Source of the DNA: Planctomycetaceae bacterium
Lineage (GTDB): Bacteria > Planctomycetota > Planctomycetia > Planctomycetales > Planctomycetaceae
DNA length: 37,960 nt
Assembly: GCA_021732845.1 (NCBI GenBank)
Contig: JAKFUF010000117.1
Coordinates: 1 to 37,960, forward strand
Direction of reading: 5' to 3'
This document shows positions 8,107 to 15,515 of the stretch, piece after piece (the first letter of the stretch is position 1; each line of letters starts with the position of its first letter). The position numbers were made by a program, and so were the translations under genes. The notes under the pieces were generated by a model. The model was not told where the DNA came from and did no database searches. It worked only from the letters and a program-made list of their open reading frames with translations.

Positions 8107-10953
8107 ATGGCCGATCCCCAAAAACCCGACCCGCTTCGATCGGACCAGACGATTGCAACCTCGCCCGACACGGCGAGTCGCGACTTGCGCGCGGATGCCA
8201 CCGTGGTTGGTTCGGTGACTCCCACCGATCCGGCGACTCCCCCGCCGGCCGCCAAGTCCGGGCCGCGAATTTCCAAGACGTTCGGGCGGTACGAGATCGA
8301 GAAGTGCCTTGGCGAAGGGGCGATGGGGGCCGTCTATCTGGCTCATGACACGCAACTGGGCCGCGACGTCGCGCTGAAGATTCCGAAAATTACGGCGGCC
8401 GATGGCGTGGAGATCATGCAGCGGTTTTTCCGTGAGGCGCGGGCGGCCGCGATGCTGCGGAACAACAACATCTGCCCAGTCTATGACGTCGGCGAGGTCG
8501 ATGGCCAAGCTTACATCACGATGGCTTTCATCGAAGGCCGCGATCTCAAGCAACTGATCAGCTCTGGCAAGTCCATCAGCGAAAAGCAGGTGGTGTCCGC
8601 CCTGCGCAAGCTGGCGCTGGCCCTGGCGGAGGCACACAAGTTGGGCATCATCCACCGCGACTTGAAGCCCGCCAACATCATGATCGACCTGAAAGGCGAA
8701 CCGGTCGTGATGGATTTTGGCCTGGCGCGGCGAACCGACGGCGAAGAAGTCCAGGTGACCCAGAGTGGCTCGATTGTCGGCACGCCCGCCTACATGTCGC
8801 CCGAGCAGGTGGATGGAGAGGTGACGCTGGGCCCCCCCACCGACATCTTCAGCCTGGGCGTGATTTTCTATGAACTGCTGACCCTGACGCAGCCCTTCAA
8901 GGGCAGCCTGATCACAATCCTCAAGCAGATTGGCACCCTCGACCCCGCGCCACCCAGCACCCTCAAACCCGGTCTGGATCCGCGACTGGACAAGATCTGC
9001 CTGAAAATGCTGTCCAAGTCCCTGGAAAAGCGCTATGCCAGCATGGATGACGTCGCGCGGGATCTGACCGATTTTCTGCGCCAGCCCCGCCCAACCACCC
9101 CGGTCGCCGAGGCCACCCCCGCGTCGCCCGTTCCACCCGTGGCTCCCGGCGACTCTGCCAAGTCTCCAGCCGCGAAGGCCAAGGCTCCCAAGGCCAAAGC
9201 CACACCGGTCGCCCCAAAGCCAGAATCGGATGTGGGCAGCGAGACGATGGCCTGGGCGAAACTTGTGGAAGAAGGAGAACCATTTCGCAGGCGGTCCCGG
9301 ATACGGAAGAAAAAGCCCAAGGCCTGGGAAAACCCCCTGGTGTTGATCGGTGCCGGCGTGGGGGTGATTGCCGTCGTCGTACTGACCCTGACGATTTCCT
9401 CGCTGTTCCGTGCGAAACCGGAACCGACGCTGGCGGAGGCGAGCGGCGTGAACCCGAAGGGTCGGACCGCCAGCCGGCCGCAGACCGCGAAGACTCAGGT
9501 GCCGGCAGTGGCCGCAGCCACCAGCCCCGGGAAGGCACTGCAGTTTGACGGAAGCTCGAGCTACGTGCAGATTTCGACCTTGTCCAGGGGCGCTGACACG
9601 CCAGCGACGCTTGAGGTGTGGGTGCGGCCTGAAGTCCAACCCAGGCCCAATGCGATTGCTGTTCTGGGGGGCGCGATCCGGCTGCAGCTCGCAAAAACCA
9701 GCAGCCATTTTTTTGCGATCAATGGTGCCGCGCAACTCGAATCGGACACTGAAAACGGGTTTGCACCCGGAGTCTGGGTGCATCTGGCGGCAGTTGCCGA
9801 TGGGCGTGAAGCGCGGTTTTATGTGAATGGGCAGAAGCAGGGACGGATGCAGGTCGGGGCGTCCCAGCCACTCCCATTTCCAGGGCTGTGGCTTGGCGCG
9901 CATCCCCTCGAATCTAACCCCAGTCAGATTGTCTACAACGCGAAATGTCAGTTGGACGAAATCCGGGTCTCGAGCATCGCCCGCTACACTGGCAATTTCG
10001 TGCCCGCAGCGCGGTTTGAGCCCGATGCCGAGACACTGGCGCTCTATCATTGCGACGAGGAGTCCGGCGGCGACCTCAAGGACGAAACGGGCCGGCATCC
10101 GGGCAAGGCTGTCGGGGTGAAGTGGGTGACCGCCGAACGCGGTCTGGGCCCCACGACCACGCCGGCCGCGACTGGTCCTGGCCAAACGGCGGCGGCGGCG
10201 AATGCCCACGACCTGAAGCTCGCCATCCAGCCGGAACTCGACCGCCTGACGCGCGAAATCGAGGCCAACCCGCGAAACGCGTCGAAGTTCTCAGCGCGGG
10301 CTGAGTACCAGGCTCGGCTCGGCCGCTGGAAGAAAGCCGCCGCCGATTATCAGAGTTCGGCCAAGCTGATTCCACAGGAGCGCTACGGCTGGGCAAAGGC
10401 GGCGACGTGCTTCCTGATGGCGGGCGATGCCGCCGCTTACCGCGAGCATTGCCGCGCGATGGCAGCGCAGTTTAAGGGCACTGGCGACCCGCTGGTGGCG
10501 GACAGCGTCTGCAAAACCTGCCTGCTTCTTCTCGACACGGTCCCGATCGCCGACCTCCCCATTCAGACGATTCGCAACGCGACGCCGAAAACGCCACCCA
10601 CTCTCAAGAAGTGGTTCCTCGGATGTTGTGGATTGATCGCCTACCGCCAGGGGCTCTTCGAGGAGGCTGTGGACTGGTCGAAGAAGAACACCGAACCCAC
10701 TGAGGAATGGGGCGCGCTCGCTCTCGTGGTCCGCGCCATGGCCGAGCGCCAGCTCGGTCAGCGGGATGAGGCGAACAAGACCCTGGCTCAGGCCGAAGCG
10801 CTCATCCCGATGGAGCTTCGCACCCTCGGCACCGAGGGTTACACCGGCCTGATGCCGGCAAGTGCGAAGAACACCCAATCCGACTGGCTTTTGGCCGAGA
10901 TCCTGCGGCGGGAGGCGGTGCAATTGATTCGCGGCGGTCACGACGCAAAGTAG
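8107..10953 (+). CDS. Ser/Thr protein kinase with transmembrane segment, LamG-like domain and TPRs (kinase 2)
   Basis: The 948-residue protein has a Pro/Ala-rich N-terminus, then a kinase domain at about 60-326: GEGAMG (69-74), K91 in VALKIPK, HRDLKPAN with D185, DFG at 203-205 and GTPAYMSPEQ. An Ala/Pro/Lys linker leads to a single membrane span (about 410-433, after a basic RRRSRIRKKK). Outside the membrane is a LamG/concanavalin-like domain (about 476-690; GKALQFDGSSSYVQI, GVWVHLAAV, RFYVNG, LDEIRVS) and then TPR-like helices (about 745-940). It probably senses an extracytoplasmic ligand or protein and signals by phosphorylation. The frame is open from 7933, but that extension runs through the ~168-bp repeat, so the ATG at 8107 is the better start. 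Confidence 0.9.
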   Translation: MADPQKPDPLRSDQTIATSPDTASRDLRADATVVGSVTPTDPATPPPAAKSGPRISKTFGRYEIEKCLGEGAMGAVYLAHDTQLGRDVALKIPKITAADGVEIMQRFFREARAAAMLRNNNICPVYDVGEVDGQAYITMAFIEGRDLKQLISSGKSISEKQVVSALRKLALALAEAHKLGIIHRDLKPANIMIDLKGEPVVMDFGLARRTDGEEVQVTQSGSIVGTPAYMSPEQVDGEVTLGPPTDIFSLGVIFYELLTLTQPFKGSLITILKQIGTLDPAPPSTLKPGLDPRLDKICLKMLSKSLEKRYASMDDVARDLTDFLRQPRPTTPVAEATPASPVPPVAPGDSAKSPAAKAKAPKAKATPVAPKPESDVGSETMAWAKLVEEGEPFRRRSRIRKKKPKAWENPLVLIGAGVGVIAVVVLTLTISSLFRAKPEPTLAEASGVNPKGRTASRPQTAKTQVPAVAAATSPGKALQFDGSSSYVQISTLSRGADTPATLEVWVRPEVQPRPNAIAVLGGAIRLQLAKTSSHFFAINGAAQLESDTENGFAPGVWVHLAAVADGREARFYVNGQKQGRMQVGASQPLPFPGLWLGAHPLESNPSQIVYNAKCQLDEIRVSSIARYTGNFVPAARFEPDAETLALYHCDEESGGDLKDETGRHPGKAVGVKWVTAERGLGPTTTPAATGPGQTAAAANAHDLKLAIQPELDRLTREIEANPRNASKFSARAEYQARLGRWKKAAADYQSSAKLIPQERYGWAKAATCFLMAGDAAAYREHCRAMAAQFKGTGDPLVADSVCKTCLLLLDTVPIADLPIQTIRNATPKTPPTLKKWFLGCCGLIAYRQGLFEEAVDWSKKNTEPTEEWGALALVVRAMAERQLGQRDEANKTLAQAEALIPMELRTLGTEGYTGLMPASAKNTQSDWLLAEILRREAVQLIRGGHDAK

Positions 10954-11065
10954 CGCTGCCGGCGTAAGGCTGCCCGGCATGACGCCACTTCACCGCTCTT
11001 GGCGCAGCTCGAAGCCGACTTGCTGACCGACTATTTGGCAAACGCCCAGCACGGCGGGTGGCTGC

Positions 11066-11234
11066 GCCGGGCGTGGCTGGGGGCGATGAACGGGACAGGG
11101 TTGGACGACTCGTGGGGAACAAACAATCGACAGGGGTGGCTGATCCGCGATCTCCCAGTGATTCCCGAAAAATCTGCGGCAGTCCTACACGTTGAAGCCG
11201 GAATTGTTGGCGAACGCGGTCCGTGGTCCAGCAC
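11066..11234. repeat. ~168-bp repeat, copy 2, upstream of the cyclase
   Basis: Near-identical partner of 7808-7975 (starts GCCGGGCGTGGCTGGGGGCG, ends GTCCGTGGTCCAGCAC). It lies about 270 bases before the cyclase start, in the same orientation as copy 1. The flanks differ, so the matched segment is the unit that moved. No terminal inverted repeats or target duplications are obvious. Confidence 0.85.
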
Positions 11235-11305
11235 GCTCGAACTGGCAGGCGACGGCGGAATTCTGCCGGGGAATCGCTTTCCAATGAGCGATTTCCTGAC
11301 CCTCG

Positions 11306-11458
11306 GCCGCATTCACTGCGACGAAGGCACTGGACGAACTCACCCAGTTCTGCCACGGCCGGCACCGCGAAGTGGTCGGCGCGTGGTACGCGAACAAGCG
11401 CGCCATGACGACCTCGCCGCGCGGTGTGGCGAAGTCGCCTGGACAGGAGTATCCTTGA
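11306..11458 (+). pseudogene. Possible relic of a coding 3' end
   Basis: A 50-codon stretch open after a TGA reads AAFTATKALDELTQFCHGRH, then REVVGAWYANKRAMTTS, and ends at a TGA (11456-11458). The composition is protein-like, but there is no start codon with a ribosome site and the frame is closed upstream. I do not recognise a family; chance coding is possible. Confidence 0.25.
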
Positions 11459-11501
11459 CCACAATTCAGACGAATTCTCGAAGTTGTTCCAGGACCAAAC
11501 G

Positions 11502-13184
11502 ATGAGCGACGCGGTGGGCGCGGCCAAAGTTTCTTTTGTCGCCGACGGAAAACGCGTCGAAGTCGACCTGGCTGGCGGTGCGACCATTGGCCGTGGGGAC
11601 GACTGCACGATCCGGTCTCCGGCCTCGATTTCGGGTGTCTCGCGCAGGCATGCGGACCTTCAGTTCGAGCAAGGCGAATGGTTCTTGTGCGACAACAACA
11701 GCACCAACGGTACGACCGTGAACGGGACGCGGATCACCCGGCAAAGGGTCCATGCTGGAGACACGCTGGGCTTCGGGGGGTTTGAACTGAAGTTTGACGC
11801 TCTGGCGCGCGAAGAGGCCGCAGAAATCGATGATGACCCGCCCATCAAGGGGAGCATCCTCTTCAACATGGACGACGTTCAGGCGATGCTGGCGGGGACG
11901 CAGGGCGGAGGGCTGGCCCCGGCTGGCTCCGAGATGCAGATGATCTCGCTGGATTACGACCACACGACTGCCGATCCCACCGGCTTCGGCTGGGCGATCG
12001 ACCTGTTCACGGAGGTTGGCGACGCGCTCCTGGCGAATCAGGATCTCGACAGCATCCTGTCAAGTCTCCTGAACCTCGTCTTCGCAAACGTCGTGGCTCA
12101 GCGGGGAGCCATCTGCCTCTACGACAGCGAGACGGGAAAGATCACGCCCCGGACCTCCCGGGGAGCGGCCCCCGGCCGAAAGCTGGCGATCAGCCGCACG
12201 GTCTTGAACCAGGCGATCAAAACCCGCAGCGCCGTGCTGGTGGTGGATGCCGGCAGCGATTCCCGGGTCGATCGCGCCGCGTCGGTCAAGGCGCTGCAAT
12301 TGCAGTCGATCATGTGCGTTCCCATGATCCACAAGCAGAACATCGTGGGGGTCATCTACGTCGACACGCAGCACCGCGTGAAAACCTTCGACGAGAGCCA
12401 CCTGCGGATTTTGGCCTCGCTGGCGATGTTCGCGGCGGTGGCGATCGAGCAGTCGCGTCTGGCGGACTCGGTGGCCCGCGAGAAGGCCATCCGCAATCGG
12501 CTCGCCAAGAATCTGTCCCCCGCTGTCGTCAACCAGATGATTTCCCGCCTGGGCCACGCCGAGGGCGAGCAGATGATGGCCGAGGAACGGGATGTGACGG
12601 TTCTGTTCAGCGATCTCAGCGGTTTCACCGCCATGTCCGAAAACATGGCTCCGACCGAAGTCATCCAGGTCCTCAACACGATTTTCGAGGAGTTTTTGGA
12701 CGCCGTTTTCAAGTTCGGCGGCACGCTCGACAAGTTCATGGGCGACGGCATGCTGGCCTTCTTTGGCGCGCCGCTGTCCTACTCCGACCACGCCGCCCGG
12801 GCGGTCCGCGCGGCACTGGCCATGCGGGAGTCGCTGGAGCAGTTCAACATCGCCCGTCCCGGCTCACCGCGTGTCAGCATGCGGATTGGCATCAATTCGG
12901 GGCCGGTCGTGGTGGGCGAAATCGGGTCCCGGCGGACACAGCGCAACTACACCATCATTGGCGACACGGTCAACACCGCCAGCCGACTGGAATCGGCTGT
13001 CGCCAAGCCCGGGGACATTGTCATCAACTCGACGACCGCCGCGTTGCTCGATCTCCGCGAGTTCAATCTGGAAGCATTGGCGGAAACTCAGGTCAAAGGA
13101 AAAAAAATCCTCCTGAACCCCTTCCGGGTGACGGGACACACTTCGCCGATCACCCAATCCGTCGATGCCACGGCCGCGGAATGA
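11502..13184 (+). CDS. FHA-GAF-class III adenylate/guanylate cyclase
   Basis: The 560-residue soluble protein has an FHA domain (about 8-98; IGRGDDC, SRRHADL, NSTNGTTVNG), which binds phosphothreonine, a GAF domain (about 165-318) and a class III nucleotidyl cyclase domain (about 362-545). The two metal-binding aspartates are D371 (FSDLSGFT) and D415 (KFMGDGM). K411 and D488 (IIGDTVN) are the Lys/Asp pair that usually selects ATP, and N491/R495 (NTASR) fit the transition-state residues. So it probably makes cAMP, with the FHA domain linking it to a kinase; the two neighbouring kinases are natural candidates, by inference only. The ATG at 11502 has CAGGA about 9 bases before it; the frame is open slightly further upstream. 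Confidence 0.9.
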   Translation: MSDAVGAAKVSFVADGKRVEVDLAGGATIGRGDDCTIRSPASISGVSRRHADLQFEQGEWFLCDNNSTNGTTVNGTRITRQRVHAGDTLGFGGFELKFDALAREEAAEIDDDPPIKGSILFNMDDVQAMLAGTQGGGLAPAGSEMQMISLDYDHTTADPTGFGWAIDLFTEVGDALLANQDLDSILSSLLNLVFANVVAQRGAICLYDSETGKITPRTSRGAAPGRKLAISRTVLNQAIKTRSAVLVVDAGSDSRVDRAASVKALQLQSIMCVPMIHKQNIVGVIYVDTQHRVKTFDESHLRILASLAMFAAVAIEQSRLADSVAREKAIRNRLAKNLSPAVVNQMISRLGHAEGEQMMAEERDVTVLFSDLSGFTAMSENMAPTEVIQVLNTIFEEFLDAVFKFGGTLDKFMGDGMLAFFGAPLSYSDHAARAVRAALAMRESLEQFNIARPGSPRVSMRIGINSGPVVVGEIGSRRTQRNYTIIGDTVNTASRLESAVAKPGDIVINSTTAALLDLREFNLEALAETQVKGKKILLNPFRVTGHTSPITQSVDATAAE

Positions 13185-13248
13185 GCCCGCCGGTCGCAAG
13201 CCCAAAAGCAAGTCCAGAAGGGGACACCCATTCATTTCAAATGTCGAC

Positions 13249-13428
13249 CCCAATGGTGCCTGGGGCCTCCACGAGACACTGATCCCCCAGGAACCCAAGA
13301 AGCCGATCCGCATGTTCATCTCCGTCGGCGACAAGGACCTGCTCAACCCCAACGTGATGCGGGACGAGATGCACGACTGGGTGGAGGCCAATCACCGGAT
13401 GGCCAAGGTCTTGAAGGACAATATTTAG
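13249..13428 (+). pseudogene. Truncated duplicate of the esterase gene (copy 3)
   Basis: About 170 bases match codons 270-326 of the esterase, up to GTCTTGAAGGA, after which the sequence changes and a TAG ends the frame (13426-13428). Its upstream flank (from about 13186, including GGGGACACCCATTCATTT) is shared with copy 2 at 7484, with a 12-base difference, but not with the complete gene. It begins just after the cyclase stop. Both the nucleophile and histidine regions are missing. Confidence 0.85.
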
Positions 13429-13530
13429 GAAGCCGGTCCTACGATAGTTGCGTCTTTCCGCCATCCGGCCGAAAGGCGGGGCAAAAATTGTTATCGGCAT
13501 TTTTTGTCAAAACTTGCCTTGGAGGGTGAC

Positions 13531-13917
13531 ATGAGCTGTGAAAAATGCGGGCGGGACGCACCTCTGCGGTACGTTGAGTTTAACCAGAACGTCGGCCTCC
13601 TGGTCATGCGGATCTCCTCGTCGGCGCACGGCTATTACTGCAAGCCCTGCATTCACGAGACGTTCTGGACCATGCAGATGATCAACCTGACGGTTGGCTG
13701 GTGGGGGATCGTTTCGATGATCGTCACCCCCGCGTATGTGCTGACCAACTTCGTGCATTACATTCCCGCCCTGTTCATGGCCAGCAAGCATCCCGGCCCG
13801 CGTTCCCGGCCGAAGGCCAAGAAAAAGGCCGCCCGCCGCCGGCGGGAGCGGGTCTACGAGACGGACGCGGTGGACGATCCGGACGACGAGGAACCGCCCA
13901 AACGCCGACGGAAATGA
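13531..13917 (+). CDS. Small zinc-ribbon membrane protein
   Basis: The 128-residue protein starts MSCEKCGRDAPLRY and has a second pair in YYCKPC, giving two CxxC knuckles (residues about 3-6 and 37-40) that could hold a zinc ion. A hydrophobic region follows (about 50-85; LTVGWWGIVSMIVTPAYVL), and the tail is very basic and then acidic (KAKKKAARRRRER, DDPDDEEPPKRRRK). The ATG at 13531 has GGAGG about 6 bases before it, which favours it over the GTG/TTG-type start at 13504. I know similar small zinc-ribbon membrane proteins from planctomycetes, but no function. Confidence 0.8.
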   Translation: MSCEKCGRDAPLRYVEFNQNVGLLVMRISSSAHGYYCKPCIHETFWTMQMINLTVGWWGIVSMIVTPAYVLTNFVHYIPALFMASKHPGPRSRPKAKKKAARRRRERVYETDAVDDPDDEEPPKRRRK

Positions 13918-14285
13918 CGCGGCGACGGAAAAGCTCGTCTTTGGCCGAAATCCGCTCACGATTCAATGCTTGCAACGGACGACCGAACGGTTGCCGCCCC
14001 GCAGGGGGCGGTTCAACTCGTCGAAGAATCCTCGTGGGTAGTCGCTCTTCCAGCAGTTCCCATTGTTCAAGCGTGATCATCTTTGCTTCCCTCAGTTTCC
14101 GATTCTGAATCTCCTGGGGATCTGCAAGTGATAGTACCGCACGGCCGTTCACTGTCGCAACGGAAAGTGTGTGCTGCCCACTGCTTCGCCAGATCGGCTT
14201 TAACCTGCCTTCGCAGATCCGCCAGTTCCCGTGCAATCACAAGCCGCTCTTCCACTGGCAGTTCCTCGAACTGGTTAAACTGCAT
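13916..14285 (-). pseudogene. Possible frameshifted small gene
   Basis: On the minus strand a frame from an ATG at 14285 reads MQFNQFEELPVEERLVIARE and on to KQWAAHTF. A second frame continues as SVATVNGRAVLSLADPQEIQ and MITLEQWELLEERLPTRI. The two halves join by a single frameshift near 14165. The first half is helical and charged like many small planctomycete proteins. The 3' end overlaps the tail of the convergent zinc-ribbon gene. It could also be chance, so confidence is low. Confidence 0.3.
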
Positions 14286-14388
14286 GTGCTTGAACTGTTC
14301 CAGAGACTTCTTTGTAGATCTTTAACTGGAACGTGGTGACTGAAGGGGAAGCGACCCGCGTCAGCATCTGGAATAAACGCGATTTCGG

Positions 14389-15273
14389 TTAACCCCAACT
14401 GCGGAGACGCGCGATAACTGACAGACAAATCGAGCAGAGTCCAGCAGATCGTGGAGACTGGCTGAGAGTGACGCGGAAGCCAAGATAGTTGAGGCGGCAG
14501 TCCGGGCTATCGGCACCGCGGCACGCAGACCTACAGCACGGAGGTCCATAACCATAGCTGCCGCCGCGAAGTACACGGTAGGTGGCTCTGTTAAGCCGCT
14601 CCGGGTCGGTCCCGCCCCGGAGCTTCGCATCATAACAATCGCGACACCACTCCCAAACGTTCCCATGCATGTCTCGCAGCCCCCATGCGTTAGGTCGCTT
14701 CGCCCCGACTGGATGAGCGAAAGGCTCGTTCACCTGGAGAGCGTTGTCTTTGAACCATGCGTAGTCTCCCAAAGACTCCGGGTCAGCACCGAACGCATAT
14801 GCCGACTCTGCCCCTGCTCGGCAGGCATATTCCCATTCGGCTTCGGTCGGCAGCCTGTAGACCCAGCCAGCGGGCAGCCAGCCCGCCTGACGTTCGAGGG
14901 CGGTGAGGCATTCGCAGAACTCGACGGCGCTGTCCTCGCCACTATGGCATACATGTACTGCAGGGAAGTCATCTCCGGCTTGCACAAACCTAGTCGTCGG
15001 CCAAGGCTGAGTTCCCAGCACGTGTCGCCATTGTCTCTGTGTCACGGTTGTTTCTCCCAGCCAAAATCCTCGCTTTAGCGTGACAAGGACTTGACCTTCA
15101 TCACCGTTGCGGGAGGGCTCACTTTCCGGGCTGCCCATCATGAATTTGCCCGGTGGACACCAACGAAACGTCATCGCAGATAAATTGGTCCACACCTGGC
15201 CGGCTTGTTTGCCAACCAGTGAAGTTTTCGCCGATTGCACAGTTGGTTCCGATATGCCCTCTGCCACTATCAC
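14389..15273 (-). CDS. Formylglycine-generating-enzyme/sulfatase-modifying-factor family protein
   Basis: The 294-residue protein shows the family hallmarks in order: FRWCPPGKFMMGSPESEPSR near the start, VTLKRGFWLGETTVTQRQW, YRLPTEAEWEYACRAG near the middle, then GNVWEWCRDCY, and RVLRGGSYGYGPPCCRSACR and LGFRVT near the end. The fold (SUMF1/EgtB/PvdO-like) either oxidises a sulfatase Cys or Ser to formylglycine or serves another substrate; in planctomycetes the family is large and mostly uncharacterised. No sulfatase gene lies in this window. The start is a GTG at 15273 just after an in-frame TAA, so the frame cannot extend further. No signal peptide is clear. Confidence 0.85.
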   Translation of the reverse strand: MIVAEGISEPTVQSAKTSLVGKQAGQVWTNLSAMTFRWCPPGKFMMGSPESEPSRNGDEGQVLVTLKRGFWLGETTVTQRQWRHVLGTQPWPTTRFVQAGDDFPAVHVCHSGEDSAVEFCECLTALERQAGWLPAGWVYRLPTEAEWEYACRAGAESAYAFGADPESLGDYAWFKDNALQVNEPFAHPVGAKRPNAWGLRDMHGNVWEWCRDCYDAKLRGGTDPERLNRATYRVLRGGSYGYGPPCCRSACRGADSPDCRLNYLGFRVTLSQSPRSAGLCSICLSVIARLRSWG

Positions 15274-15515
15274 TTAGCCCATTTTACAAACAAAGGTTCG
15301 TCGTCTCAGCTCCTGCGATGCACCTCTGGCCCTGTTAGTGACGAAAACACAACCTGTGTGAATGCAGGATGCAAGACATTTCGGCGGTGACATTCGCAAC
15401 TGCTCCAGCACCGGACGGCATGCTGTACTGCCAACAACTCAGGCTACGGGAACAAGGCCTCCGTGGCGGGCAACCCGTACAACACATCGCTCGCTGACGC
15501 TCGAAGTTGGCTGCA
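15274..15515. other. Short intergenic region
   Basis: This 242-base gap lies between two minus-strand genes, downstream of the 806-residue protein and upstream of the FGE-like gene. I see no convincing gene, terminator or repeat in it. Confidence 0.5.

Larger units (their letters stand above)
10954..11501. other. Spacer between kinase 2 and cyclase
   Basis: About 550 bases with no intact gene. It contains the second copy of the ~168-bp repeat and a possible relic of a coding 3' end (11306-11458). The cyclase ribosome site is at its right end. The 168-codon open frame from 10999 covers repeat sequence and is not supported as a gene. Confidence 0.65.

Noticed and set aside
8038-10209. Minus-strand open frame of 723 codons
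   Set aside because: It is antisense to kinase 2, whose motifs are unmistakable; the antisense product has no motif and skewed composition.
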